Assembly: GCA_044225565.1 (NCBI GenBank)
Contig: JBGAIL010000112.1
Coordinates: 1-15,490, forward strand
DNA from: CAVXAE01 sp044225565
GTDB lineage: Bacteria; Pseudomonadota; Gammaproteobacteria; Steroidobacterales; Steroidobacteraceae
Direction: 5' to 3'
Length of the DNA: 15,490 nt
Part shown: one piece after another, positions 1 to 7,122 of the stretch
Numbering within the stretch: position 1 is the stretch's first letter
Layout: each line of letters starts with the position of its first letter
Position numbers and translations under genes: made by a program
The notes under the pieces: model-generated
Seen by the model: only the letters and a program-made list of their open reading frames with translations
What the model was told of the DNA's origin: nothing
Databases searched by the model: none

Positions 1-519
1 CTGGCCGCTCTTGCGGCCATCCTCGGCGCGGTGGCGCTGGCCCGCGCGGATTCGCTGCCGCCGGCAGCCACCATGGCGGTCACTTCGAGCCTGCCCACCG
101 CCGACCGCGTCGTCGTGCACAAGGGCGAGCGCCGCCTGGACCTCATGCGCGGCGACAAGGTGCTGCGCACCTACAGGATCGCCCTGGGCCTGAATCCCGT
201 GGGCCACAAGGAGCGCTCCGGAGACTTCCGCACGCCCGAAGGCAGATACCGCCTCACGCGGCGCAACTCGCGCAGCGATTTCTTCCTCTCCATCCAGGTG
301 TCGTACCCCAACGAGCAGGACCTCAGGAACGCCAGGCGCAACGGCTGGGATGCCGGTGGCTCGATCATGATCCACGGCCTGCCCAACCAGCTGAAGCACG
401 CGCCGTCGTACTACGAGACGCGGGACTGGACCGACGGCTGCATCGCGGTCACCAACTCGGAAATGGTCGAGATCTGGCTCCTCATCTCCGACAACGCGCC
501 GATAGAGATCCTGCCGTGA
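1..519 (+). CDS. L,D-transpeptidase-fold (YkuD) family protein, 5' end missing
   Basis: The gene is partial: the frame is open from base 1 and no convincing start is visible. The first 16 or so codons read as the hydrophobic end of a signal peptide (LAALAAILGAVALARA) with an A-R-A/D cleavage-like site, so the protein is probably exported to the periplasm. The rest is a compact YkuD domain. A conserved block reads IMIHGLPN, and the catalytic Cys lies in DWTDGCIAVTN near the C terminus, the expected His-then-Cys arrangement. Known family members form or trim 3-3 peptidoglycan cross-links or attach proteins to peptidoglycan, using an active-site cysteine. The exact reaction here cannot be told, because DpaA/YafK-like members act as amidases. 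The stop overlaps the GTG of ppnN by 4 nt, which suggests translational coupling. Confidence 0.85.
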   Translation: MAALAAILGAVALARADSLPPAATMAVTSSLPTADRVVVHKGERRLDLMRGDKVLRTYRIALGLNPVGHKERSGDFRTPEGRYRLTRRNSRSDFFLSIQVSYPNEQDLRNARRNGWDAGGSIMIHGLPNQLKHAPSYYETRDWTDGCIAVTNSEMVEIWLLISDNAPIEILP

Positions 520-1928
520 GCAACGCGGTCGTGAGCGTGCCGGAGACGAGCGTCGTTGCGCCGGAAGAGTTCGTGGATGCGCGCGTCGGCCCGCGCGGCA
601 GCCTCGAGAACCTTTCGCAGGCCGAGATCGCCAAGCTGCTCGATTCGAGCCATGGCGGCCTCTACGATCTGTTCCGCAAGTGCGCGCTCGCAGTGCTCAA
701 CAGCGGCGCCGACACCGACAACGCCAAGGAGATCTTCGACCGCTACCGCGATTTCGAGATCGAGGTGGTGCGCCACGCCTGGGGCATCAAGCTCGAGATC
801 CGCAATGCGCCGGCCGCGGCCTTCGTCGAGGGCGAGATGATCCGCGGCATCAAGGAGCAGCTGTTCGCCGTGCTGCGCGACGTCGTGTTCATCTCGAACG
901 ACATCGTCGAGAGCGGGCGCTTCGACCTCGCCCGGCCCGCCGACGTCACCAACGCGGTGTTCCACATACTGCGCAACGCCCGCCTGCTGGATTTCAAGGC
1001 GCGGCCGAACCTCGTGGTGTGCTGGGGCGGCCATTCCATCGGCAACGCCGAGTACAAGTACACGAAGAAGGTGGGCTACGAGATGGGCCTGCGCGGGCTG
1101 GACGTGTGCACGGGCTGCGGCCCCGGCGCCATGAAAGGCCCGATGAAAGGCGCGACCATCGGCCACGCCAAGCAGCGCACGGCGCCCGGCCGCTACATCG
1201 GTCTCACCGAGCCCGGAATCATCGCCGCGGAGCCGCCGAATCCCATCGTGAACCAGCTCGTGATCATGCCGGACATCGAGAAGCGGCTGGAGGCCTTCGT
1301 GCGGCTCGCGCACGGCATCGTCGTTTTCCCGGGAGGCGTGGGCACTGCGGAGGAGATCCTCTACCTGCTCGGCATCCTGCTCGATCCGGCCAATCGCGAC
1401 CAGCCCCTGCCGGTCGTGCTCACCGGGCCTGCGGAGAGCGCGGCGTACTTCGGGCACGTGTCACGCTTCATCGCAGCCACGCTCGGCGATGAGGCCGCGA
1501 GGCGGCTGCGCATCATCGTGAACGATCCGGCTTCGGTCGCGCGTCATCTGGTGCATGGAGCGCAGGCCGTACGCGAGTTCCGCAAGGCGCGCAGCGATTC
1601 CTACAACTTCAACTGGCTGTTGTCGGTGCCGCCCGAGTTGCAGCGCCCGTTCGAGGTGACGCACGAATCGATGTCGGCACTCGATTTGAGCCGCGACCAA
1701 CCCGCGCACATGTTGGCCGCGAACCTGCGCCGCGCGTTCTCGGGAATCGTCACCGGCAACGTGAAGGAGCAGGGGATCCAGGCAATCGAGAAGCACGGAC
1801 CGTACGAACTCTCCGGCGACCGCGAGATCATGACGCTCCTCGATGAGCTGTTGAAGGCGTTCGTCGCGCAGCATCGGATGAAGCTGCCCGGCACGGTGTA
1901 CAAGCCCTGCTACCGGCTCGTTGCGTGA
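516..1928 (+). CDS. ppnN: Pyrimidine/purine nucleotide 5'-monophosphate nucleosidase PpnN (YgdH)
   Basis: A 470-residue protein, slightly longer than E. coli PpnN (454). PpnN splits nucleoside monophosphates, with GMP preferred, into base and ribose 5-phosphate, and in E. coli is activated by (p)ppGpp. The central Rossmann-like LOG domain shows VVCWGGHSI (about 167-175), CTGCGPGAMKGPMKGA (about 198-213), the substrate block EPPNPIVNQLVIMPDIEKRL, and the hallmark PGGVGTAEE (272-280). The N-terminal region (LYDLFRKCALAVLNSG) and the C-terminal region (LRRAFSGIVTGNVKEQGI, ending FVAQHRMKLPG) match the domains that flank the LOG domain in PpnN, so this is full-length PpnN rather than a short cytokinin-activating LOG protein. 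The GTG start at 516 overlaps the upstream stop. No residue looks lost. Confidence 0.95.
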   Translation: MSNAVVSVPETSVVAPEEFVDARVGPRGSLENLSQAEIAKLLDSSHGGLYDLFRKCALAVLNSGADTDNAKEIFDRYRDFEIEVVRHAWGIKLEIRNAPAAAFVEGEMIRGIKEQLFAVLRDVVFISNDIVESGRFDLARPADVTNAVFHILRNARLLDFKARPNLVVCWGGHSIGNAEYKYTKKVGYEMGLRGLDVCTGCGPGAMKGPMKGATIGHAKQRTAPGRYIGLTEPGIIAAEPPNPIVNQLVIMPDIEKRLEAFVRLAHGIVVFPGGVGTAEEILYLLGILLDPANRDQPLPVVLTGPAESAAYFGHVSRFIAATLGDEAARRLRIIVNDPASVARHLVHGAQAVREFRKARSDSYNFNWLLSVPPELQRPFEVTHESMSALDLSRDQPAHMLAANLRRAFSGIVTGNVKEQGIQAIEKHGPYELSGDREIMTLLDELLKAFVAQHRMKLPGTVYKPCYRLVA

Positions 1929-2029
1929 CATAACGCTCGGCACACTCCTGCCGCGGTGTGCTTGTGAACCAGTTCCTGCGGTGCTCCAGCCGAATCCGTA
2001 GTCTCGCGCCAACGATTCGGGAGAACTCA

Positions 2030-2260
2030 ATGAGCTCATCGGACAGGGTGCGCAACGATTCGGCCGCGAGGCCCGATGCGTCGCCCACCGGTAAGGCGGC
2101 GGGCGATGCGGATCCTTACGCCAGCTGGCTGGACCGCATGCAGCGCGCGCGCGTGCGCCACGCCGCAATCACCAAGAACCTCTATACCTGGGCCAACTAC
2201 AAGAGCTGGGCCGAGCGGGTCAAAGGTTCCTGGGAAGAAGACCCCGAGCCCAAGGCCTGA
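2030..2260 (+). CDS. Hypothetical 76-residue protein
   Basis: I do not recognise this protein. The frame opens further upstream, but the ATG at 2030 is the best start because a GGGAG ribosome-binding site lies just before it (about 2019-2023). The first 28 residues are polar and probably disordered (Ser, Asp, Ala, Pro). The last two thirds form a basic, aromatic-rich stretch with W33, Y52, W54, Y57, W60 and W68, including WLDRMQRARVRHAAITKNLY, and then an acidic tail. There is no signal peptide or membrane segment, so it is likely a cytoplasmic helical protein. Its last 64 bp overlap the end of the convergent parA-like gene. Good codon structure and a clean RBS favour a real gene, but no function can be assigned. 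Confidence 0.65.
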   Translation: MSSSDRVRNDSAARPDASPTGKAAGDADPYASWLDRMQRARVRHAAITKNLYTWANYKSWAERVKGSWEEDPEPKA

Positions 2261-2916
2261 GGCGGCTGCGAGGGCTTCTCGAGCCACTCGATCAGCGGCT
2301 GCCACTGCTCCACGTCCTCTCTCACCACGTAGCTCTTCATCTCGTGGATGCCGACGCCCAGCTCGGCCGCCCGCACGTAGTTCTGTGAGTCGCGGATCGT
2401 CGTGACGATGGGGATTCCCAGTGTCTGCAGGAAGCGGATCAGCGACTGGTAGATGATCGTGTTGCGCCGCACCCGGTTGGCGATGACGCCCAGCCGGTCG
2501 TCCTCGCGGCGGATCTTGGCGACCAGCAGCAGGTCGCGGATGCAGCGCGAGCAGGCGTGGATGTCGATGTCCGAAGGCAGCACCGGCACGAGGATCTTGT
2601 GGGCGTCGCGCGTGATGTCCGGCATCTGCGGCGAATCCAGTGCGGCCGGGGTGTCGATGACCACGTGCGTGGTGCCACTCGGCACGCGCAGCTGGAAGGA
2701 ACGGGTGGTGCGGCTGTCCTTCTCGAAGGCGGCGATGACGCCGATGGGCGGCTGCGCCGGCTGGCGTTTCTTCACCCAGCGCAGCGAGGAGCCCTGGGGA
2801 TCGAAATCCATGAGCACGGGCTTGCCCTGGCGGGTCGCGAAGTAGCTCGCCAGGTTGATCGCGAGAGTCGTCTTGCCCGAGCCCCCCTTGGGGTTCAGGA
2901 CGACGATGCGTTGCAT
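2197..2916 (-). CDS. ParA/MinD-type P-loop ATPase, orphan
   Basis: A 239-residue protein of the ParA (SIMIBI) family. The deviant Walker A is KGGSGKTT at residues 10-17, with the signature first lysine K10 and catalytic K15. The switch-like block LMDFDPQGSSLRW follows at about 35-47, and the Walker B-type strand VVIDTPA at about 85-91. The family forms ATP-dependent dimers that position DNA or protein cargo on the nucleoid or membrane. No parB, parS cluster or plasmid gene is visible nearby, so the chromosomal Par system is unlikely; a stand-alone positioning ATPase is the better reading. The C-terminal 20 or so residues are Ser/Gln-rich and overlap the convergent 76-residue gene. The ATG at 2916 starts directly at the first beta strand (MQRIVVLNPK), as is normal for the family. 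Confidence 0.88.
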   Translation of the reverse strand: MQRIVVLNPKGGSGKTTLAINLASYFATRQGKPVLMDFDPQGSSLRWVKKRQPAQPPIGVIAAFEKDSRTTRSFQLRVPSGTTHVVIDTPAALDSPQMPDITRDAHKILVPVLPSDIDIHACSRCIRDLLLVAKIRREDDRLGVIANRVRRNTIIYQSLIRFLQTLGIPIVTTIRDSQNYVRAAELGVGIHEMKSYVVREDVEQWQPLIEWLEKPSQPPQALGSGSSSQEPLTRSAQLL

Positions 2917-3080
2917 GGGTTGACCTTAATCGGTGCGGAGCAAGGCGCGGATCAAGCCTACGCAGGCCCCAGGATTGCTGCAAGGACGGTTTCCCCGGAA
3001 ATTCCGTATGCCATCGCTTCGGGCCTTTGTGAGTTGCGGCACGCCGGCGGTCATCTGCCGCCCTTAGAGTGCGCCGCGCC

Positions 3081-3239
3081 ATGGAAATCTTCCTGCACCT
3101 CTGGGACGAGCTCGACGACCTCTCGGCGGCCTGCCGGCATCTGACGGCTTCGGCCGTGAGCGAGGTGGTCGAGGTGTCGGGGGCGATGACGGCTGCGGTG
3201 GCGGCGTTTGCGGTGTGGGTGGCGCGGATCGGGAATTGA
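3081..3239 (+). CDS. Putative 52-residue membrane-associated microprotein
   Basis: A short frame with an acidic amphipathic N-terminal half (MEIFLHLWDELDDLSAACRH) followed by a hydrophobic Ala/Val-rich C-terminal half (AMTAAVAAFAVWVARIG) that could form one membrane helix. It is divergent from the parA-like gene, with 164 bp between the two starts. No strong Shine-Dalgarno sequence is visible before the ATG. I know of no function. The distinct amphipathic-plus-hydrophobic layout and fitting codon use argue for a real gene, but its short length keeps confidence moderate. Confidence 0.5.
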   Translation: MEIFLHLWDELDDLSAACRHLTASAVSEVVEVSGAMTAAVAAFAVWVARIGN

Positions 3240-3341
3240 TGGCGCTTGGCGCTTTGGCGCCTGCGAGGCGGGGAGAGCTGGGCGGTGGGATGAGCGCTCG
3301 CGAGGCGGGTGAGGGGCCGCGCCAACGGGCTTCTTCCGGGG

Positions 3342-3797
3342 CTGGCAGGGTGACGGGACGTCTAGCCACTTAAGGCCTCATCTTTCGCGCCGCCCTCGTC
3401 TGCGAGGTGGGGTAGAGGGCCAGATATCCTCGGGAGCAGCTTCGAAGACGCCTCAAAGAGGCGGCCCAGTCTCTGCCATCCCTCCAGAATCCCATTGTCA
3501 TGCGGCTTGCACCCTTTCGACGCCGGCAAACCCACGATCACCCGTCACCCGACCACCAACCGCCGACTCTTCACCCACACACTAGTGGTGTGTGTGGAGA
3601 ACGGGTGAATCGAGCGTGGTCGCCTGAGCGAGGGCTGCGAATGAGAGGTTTCCCGCAGGGTGGCAGAGACTGGGCCGCCTCTTTGAGGCCTGCTCGAAGC
3701 TGCTCCCGCTATTATCTGGCCCTCTACCCCACCTCGCAGACGAGGGCGGCGCGAAAGATGAGGCCTTAAGTGGCTAGACGTCCCGGCACCCTGCCAG
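3342..3797. repeat. Long inverted repeat: 137-bp arms, 182-bp loop (MITE-like)
   Basis: Left arm 3342-3478 and right arm 3661-3797 are reverse complements without gaps. I count 8 mismatches in 137 positions: one at 3353 and two clusters (TCCTC/ATAGC near 3427; AGAC/GCAG near 3446). The outer ends begin CTGGCAGGGTG, and a degenerate match with one shifted base continues outward to about 3328 and 3811. Each arm has internal palindromes, GCCTC-AAA-GAGGC and CCTCG-TCTG-CGAGG. The loop (3479-3660) has no recognisable transposase or gene. The shape suits a miniature inverted-repeat element or a palindromic intergenic repeat family. No target-site duplication is evident at the edges, so insertion is inferred, not shown. 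Confidence 0.85.
3570..3609. repeat. Hairpin with CA/TG repeat in the loop of the inverted repeat
   Basis: TTCACCC at 3570-3576 pairs with GGGTGAA at 3603-3609. Inside it, CCACACAC (3575-3582) can pair with GTGTGTGG (3590-3597) around the ACTAGT centre. Several registers are possible because of the alternating CA/TG tract. It lies about 20 bp off the centre of the large inverted repeat. Confidence 0.6.
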
Positions 3798-3818
3798 CCC
3801 GGAGGGGAGCCTCTCGTT

Positions 3819-3872
3819 CACAGCCCTCGCTTACGCGCTACCCCTCTCAGTCCCACAGCCTTCGCTTACGCG
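3819..3872. repeat. 19-bp module: two direct copies, plus an inverted copy at 3621-3639
   Basis: CACAGCCCTCGCTTACGCG at 3819-3837 recurs at 3854-3872 with one change, a period of 35 bp. A third, partial copy starts near 3873. The reverse complement occurs at 3621-3639 in the loop of the large inverted repeat, with 16 of 19 positions matching. In both orientations the module lies just before a TGGCAG sequence that opens an arm, so it seems to be part of the repeat family's structure. Confidence 0.6.
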
Positions 3873-3967
3873 ACAGCCTTCTCGCTCCCCCCAGCCCACG
3901 CCCCGCGCGCACGCCGCCCCTCTCCCCCTTGAAAATTCTCAAAAAACTCCCCAGATTCCGCGCCGCC

Positions 3968-5870
3968 ATGACCACCCCCGACACCAAAGAAAAGCACGGC
4001 TTCCAGGCCGAGGTCCGTGAGCTGCTCAAGCTCATGATCCATTCCCTCTACAGCAACCGCGAGATCTTCCTGCGCGAGCTGATCTCCAATGCATCGGATG
4101 CCAACGACCGGTTGCGCTTCGAGGCCATCGCCCGGCCCGAGCTGCTCGCCGACGGGGCGGAGCTGAAGATCTGGGTGGAGGCGGACGCGGGCGCCGGCAC
4201 GCTCATCATCCGCGACAACGGCATCGGCATGACGCGCGAGGAAGCCATCGCGCACCTCGGCACCATCGCCAAGTCCGGCACGGCCGAGTTCTTCCGCAAG
4301 CTCTCCGGCGATCAGCAGAAGGATTCCCAGCTCATCGGCCAGTTCGGCGTGGGCTTCTATTCGGCGTTCATCGTGGCGGACCGGGTGGAGGTGCTCTCGC
4401 GCAAGGCCGGCACACCGCCCGAACAGGGCGTGCGCTGGGAATCGCAGGCGGACGGCGAATTCACCATCGAGGCCGTGTCGCGGCCCGAGCGGGGTACGGC
4501 CGTAGTGCTGCACCTGAAGCCGGACGCGAAGGAGTTTGCAGAGCCCTACCGCCTGCGCTCCCTCATCCGCCGCTATTCGGACCACATCGGCTTCCCGGTG
4601 ATGATGCGCAAGGAAGGCGTCGCCTCCCTCGATTACGAGGCGGTGAACCAGGCGCGCGCCCTGTGGACCCGCCCGCGTTCGGAGGTCACGGAGGACGAGT
4701 ACAAGCAGTTCTATCAGCACGTCGCCCACGACCACGCCGACCCCGTCGCCTGGAGCCACAACAAGGTGGAAGGCAAGCGGGAGTACACCAGCCTGCTCTA
4801 CGTGCCGGGTCGCGCGCCGTTCGACCTCTGGCAGCGGGACGCCGCCCGCGGGCTCAAGCTCTACGTGCGGCGTGTCTTCATCATGGACGACGCAGAGCAG
4901 TTCCTGCCGCTCTACCTTCGCTTCGTCAAAGGCGTCATCGATTCCAACGACCTGCCGCTCAACGTGTCCCGCGAGCTGCTGCAGGAGGATGGCGAGGTCG
5001 AGGCCATCCGCGGTGGCCTCACCAAGCGCGTGCTGGACATGCTCACCCGCGTCGCGAACGACGAGCCGGAGAAGTACCGCGCGTTCTGGAAGGAATTCGG
5101 TGCGGTGCTGAAGGAAGGCCTCGCCGAGGACCACGCGAACCGCGAGAAGATCCTGCCACTGCTGCGCTTCGCCAGCACGCACGAGGCCAATGACGAGCCC
5201 ACCGTCACGTTGAAGGACTACGTGGGCCGCATGCAGCCGGGCCAGGAGCGTATCTATTTTCTCATCGCCGACAGCGTGAACGTGGCCCGCGCCAGCCCGT
5301 ATCTCGAAGAGCTGAAGCAGCGTGGCATCGAAGTGCTGCTGCTCGGCGAGCGCATCGATGAGTGGGTCATGGGCCAGCTGGACGCCTTCGAAGGCAAGCG
5401 CTTCAAGGACGTCTCGCGCGGCGATCTCGAGCTCGGCATCCCTCGCGGGCGAGGCAGACCGCCTGCGGCACGAAGAGGCGCTGAAGGAGAGCAAGCCGTT
5501 GCTCAAGCGGGTGAAGGACGCACTGGGCGAGCGAGTGCTCGAAGTGCGCGTCAGCACGCGCCTGCGAGAGTCCCCGGCGTGCCTGGTGCTCAACGACCAG
5601 GACATGGGTGCGAACATGCGCCGCATCCTCGCCGCCGCCGGGCAGAAGCCGCCGGAATCCAGGCCGACGCTGGAGCTCAACGTGGAACATCCTCTGGTGA
5701 GGTATCTCGACGGTGAAGGCGATGCGGCGCGCTTTGCCGAGGTGGCGCAGTTGCTTTACGACCAGGCAGCGCTCGCGGAAGGCAGCCAGCTCACCAATCC
5801 GGCAGAGTACGTGCAGCGGCTCAACCGTCTGCTCGTGCGGCTGGCCGGCGTCGCTCCTGCCGTGGCCTGA
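3968..5870 (+). pseudogene. htpG: Chaperone HtpG (Hsp90), interrupted by a single-base frameshift
   Basis: Bacterial Hsp90, a homodimeric ATP-driven cytosolic chaperone. The start is the ATG at 3968 (MTTPDTKEKHGFQAEVRELL), matching the normal family N terminus. The N-terminal GHKL ATPase has ELISNASDANDRL (about 37-49, with E37 and N41), DNGIGM (83-88) and GQFGVGFYSAF (124-134). The middle domain runs on normally (ISRELLQEDGEVEAIRGGL-type block, YFLIADS). At codon 490 (GDLELG) the HtpG frame is lost. It resumes one base later as LAGEADRLRHEEALKESK and continues to the stop at 5870, including SPACLVLNDQDM and the C-terminal dimerisation region. As read, translation would end at 5716 with about 92 foreign, Arg/Ala-rich residues and no dimerisation domain. 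Without the extra base the product would be 633 residues, near the E. coli length of 624. The break is either a sequence error or a recent mutation. Confidence 0.93.
5435..5454 (+). other. Site of the htpG frameshift, beside a GC hairpin
   Basis: The frame moves by +1 between GGC (5435-5437, last HtpG-like codon) and CTC (5442-5444, first codon of the resumed frame). Removing one base at about 5438-5442 restores GDLELG-S-LAGEAD. The site touches a perfect hairpin, CCTCG-CGGG-CGAGG (5441-5454), and a CCC run (5440-5442). Both are common places for base-calling or polymerase slips. Confidence 0.85.
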
Positions 5871-5872
5871 GG

Positions 5873-6520
5873 ATGGGCACGCCCCGCGTCGAGCGCCTCC
5901 AGCTACCCGGCCCGGCGGGGCAGATCCAGGCCGTCATCGAGACGCCGGGAAATGCCGTTGCGAGGGCCTTCGGCGTCATCTGCCATCCCCACCCGCTCTA
6001 TGGCGGCACGCTCGACAACAAGGTCATCTACACGCTGTCGCGAGCTTTCCACGAGCTGGGTGTGCCGACCATCCGCTTCAACTTTCGCGGCGTCGGTGCG
6101 AGTGAAGGTCAGTATGCCGATGGCATCGGCGAGACCGAGGACGCCCTCGCCATGGTGAGCTACGGCCGGGAGCGTTGGGGTGGCACGGAAACCTGGCTCG
6201 CCGGTTTCTCCTTCGGTGGCGCGGTCGCCATCCGGGCTGCAGCGAGCGCCAGGCCCGCCCGCCTCGTCGCGGTGGCGCCTGCCGTCTCCCGAGTGGACTT
6301 GACCGGCGTGGCGCCTCCCGAAGGCCCATGGCTCATCGTGCAGGGCGACGCGGATGAGCTGGTGAGTGCCGCCGAGGTGCAGCAGTGGGCCGCGAAGCAG
6401 CCGCACCCGCCGCAGCTCGCGCTGCTGCGGGGCGGCGAGCATTTCTTCCATGGCCGGCTCAACGAGCTGCGCGAGGCGGTCACCGCCTTCCTGAGGCAGC
6501 ACGAAGCACCCGGGCACTAA
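5873..6520 (+). CDS. Alpha/beta hydrolase (COG2945-like)
   Basis: A 215-residue serine hydrolase of the small alpha/beta type. The early HPHPLYGGTLDN block (39-50) and FNFRGVGASEG (69-79) are typical of this subgroup. The nucleophile elbow is GFSFGG with Ser113. The acid is probably Asp159 or Asp161 in QGDADELV, and the base His190 in GGEHFFHG. There is no signal peptide, so it is likely cytoplasmic; the substrate is unknown. It starts 2 nt after the restored htpG stop, so it is probably cotranscribed with htpG, and a strong terminator follows immediately. Confidence 0.9.
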   Translation: MGTPRVERLQLPGPAGQIQAVIETPGNAVARAFGVICHPHPLYGGTLDNKVIYTLSRAFHELGVPTIRFNFRGVGASEGQYADGIGETEDALAMVSYGRERWGGTETWLAGFSFGGAVAIRAAASARPARLVAVAPAVSRVDLTGVAPPEGPWLIVQGDADELVSAAEVQQWAAKQPHPPQLALLRGGEHFFHGRLNELREAVTAFLRQHEAPGH

Positions 6521-6555
6521 AAAGCCCGGAGGAGCGCTAAGCTCGTCCGGGCTTT
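6521..6555. terminator. Bidirectional intrinsic terminator
   Basis: A 10-bp stem, AAAGCCCGGA (6521-6530) with TCCGGGCTTT (6546-6555). Inside the loop GAGC and GCTC can pair again. It begins one base after the hydrolase stop. Read on the minus strand the stem is followed by a run of five T (the A run at 6519-6523), so it can also stop transcription from the HU gene. On the plus strand only three T follow. Confidence 0.85.
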
Positions 6556-6584
6556 GGCGGGAGCCCTGCTCGAGGGTCCCGAAG

Positions 6585-6601
6585 GAAAGCCTGAGGCTTT
6601 C
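6585..6601 (-). terminator. Second hairpin, downstream of the HU gene
   Basis: A perfect 7-bp stem, GAAAGCC (6585-6591) with GGCTTTC (6595-6601) and a 3-nt loop. It lies 12 nt past the HU stop in the minus direction. Only short T stretches follow, so it may act with the stronger hairpin at 6521-6555 or protect the mRNA end. Confidence 0.45.
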
Positions 6602-6612
6602 GGCGCGGTCCC

Positions 6613-6924
6613 TTAGTTCACGAACCCCTTGAGGTTCTTGAGCGGCAGTACGCGCACCTTCTTGCTGGCCGGCTTGGCCTTGAACGTCATCTTTTCCTTG
6701 GTGAAGGGGTTGATGCCTTCGCGGGCCTTGGTGGCCGGGCGCTTCACCACTTTCATCTTCAGCAGGCCGGGCATCGTGAACAGGCCGTTGCTGCGCAGGC
6801 TCTTCTTGATGGACGTGCCCAGCGAATCGAACACGGACGCAACCTGCTTGCGGGTGAGACCGGTGTCTTTGGAAATCGCCAGAAGGACCTCCGACTTGGT
6901 CGGTGCGCCGCCTTTTTTCGCCAT
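6613..6924 (-). CDS. HU/IHF-family DNA-binding protein
   Basis: A 103-residue nucleoid protein. The order is typical: an N-terminal helical dimerisation part (MAKKGGAPTKSEVLLAIS, then TGLTRKQVASVFDSL), and the beta-arm segment with the DNA-intercalating proline in EGINPFTKEKMTFKAKPASK. The C terminus is FKAKPASKKVRVLPLKNLKGFV, somewhat more basic and about ten residues longer than E. coli HU (90). Its frame is open far upstream, but a GAGGAG site (6933-6938) at 8-nt spacing fixes the ATG at 6924. It bends and compacts DNA as a dimer; whether it behaves as HU or a paralogue cannot be said. It is monocistronic, with its own promoter upstream and terminators downstream. Confidence 0.93.
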   Translation of the reverse strand: MAKKGGAPTKSEVLLAISKDTGLTRKQVASVFDSLGTSIKKSLRSNGLFTMPGLLKMKVVKRPATKAREGINPFTKEKMTFKAKPASKKVRVLPLKNLKGFVN

Positions 6925-6967
6925 TGTGAGAACTCCTCGAATTTGTGTGATGTGGGCGCTGTTCGCG

Positions 6968-6990
6968 CCGCGCCGAGAGAATCGGCGCGG
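6968..6990. promoter_or_regulatory. Perfect palindrome at the HU transcription start
   Basis: CCGCGCCGA (6968-6976) and TCGGCGCGG (6982-6990) with a 5-nt loop. It could be an operator half-site pair or a hairpin at the 5' end of the HU mRNA. Nothing in the sequence names the factor. Confidence 0.5.
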
Positions 6991-7018
6991 AAAATAGCAC
7001 ACCGGACCACTTTCGCAA
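6991..7018 (-). promoter_or_regulatory. Candidate sigma-70 promoter of the HU gene
   Basis: On the minus strand TTGCGA (7013-7018) and TATTTT (6991-6996) are 16 nt apart, each with four of six consensus bases. This lies about 70 bp before the HU start in the most AT-containing part of the gap. A 9-bp perfect palindrome (6968-6990) begins directly after the -10 box and would cover the transcription start. Confidence 0.5.
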
Positions 7019-7122
7019 GCGTTATTTCGCGCGCGCGCGCTCCGCAAATGCCTTTTTTTCCAGTGTTTCCACGTCGGCACGCGCCGACACGCGGGCCGTG
7101 CGCGCCTCGACGCGCCGTGCAG

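Larger units (their letters stand above)
3240..3967. other. Gene-free, repeat-rich intergenic stretch
   Basis: About 728 bp between the microprotein and htpG hold no convincing gene. The reading frame of htpG stays open upstream to a GTG at 3770, but the extra codons run through the right arm of the inverted repeat and give low-complexity Arg/Ser/Pro sequence, so they are not coding in my view. The content is a long inverted repeat (3342-3797), a hairpin in its loop, and several copies of a 19-bp GC-rich module. The left flank, 3240-3341, is GC-rich with no clear structure. Confidence 0.7.

Noticed and set aside
1940..1961. Hairpin GCACAC/GTGTGC after ppnN as a terminator
   Set aside because: The stem is only 6 bp with a 10-nt loop and no T run, so it is not distinguishable from chance.
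3479..3660. A cargo gene in the loop of the inverted repeat
   Set aside because: The open frame from 3500 gives an 89-residue Arg/Pro/His-rich product that continues into the repeat arm; no domain or ribosome-binding site supports it.
3770..3967. Upstream GTG start giving htpG a 66-residue N-terminal extension
   Set aside because: The extension is translated repeat sequence (Arg/Ser/Pro-rich) and HtpG proteins begin near the MTTPDTKEKHGF start at 3968.
3866..5680. A 604-residue open frame antisense to htpG
   Set aside because: It mirrors the codon pattern of htpG in GC-rich DNA, starts inside the repeat region, and has low-complexity His/Glu/Leu/Ala sequence without any motif.
7028..7040. 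Alternating CG tract, possible Z-DNA
   Set aside because: Thirteen bases of CG alternation are common in DNA of this composition and nothing else points to a function.
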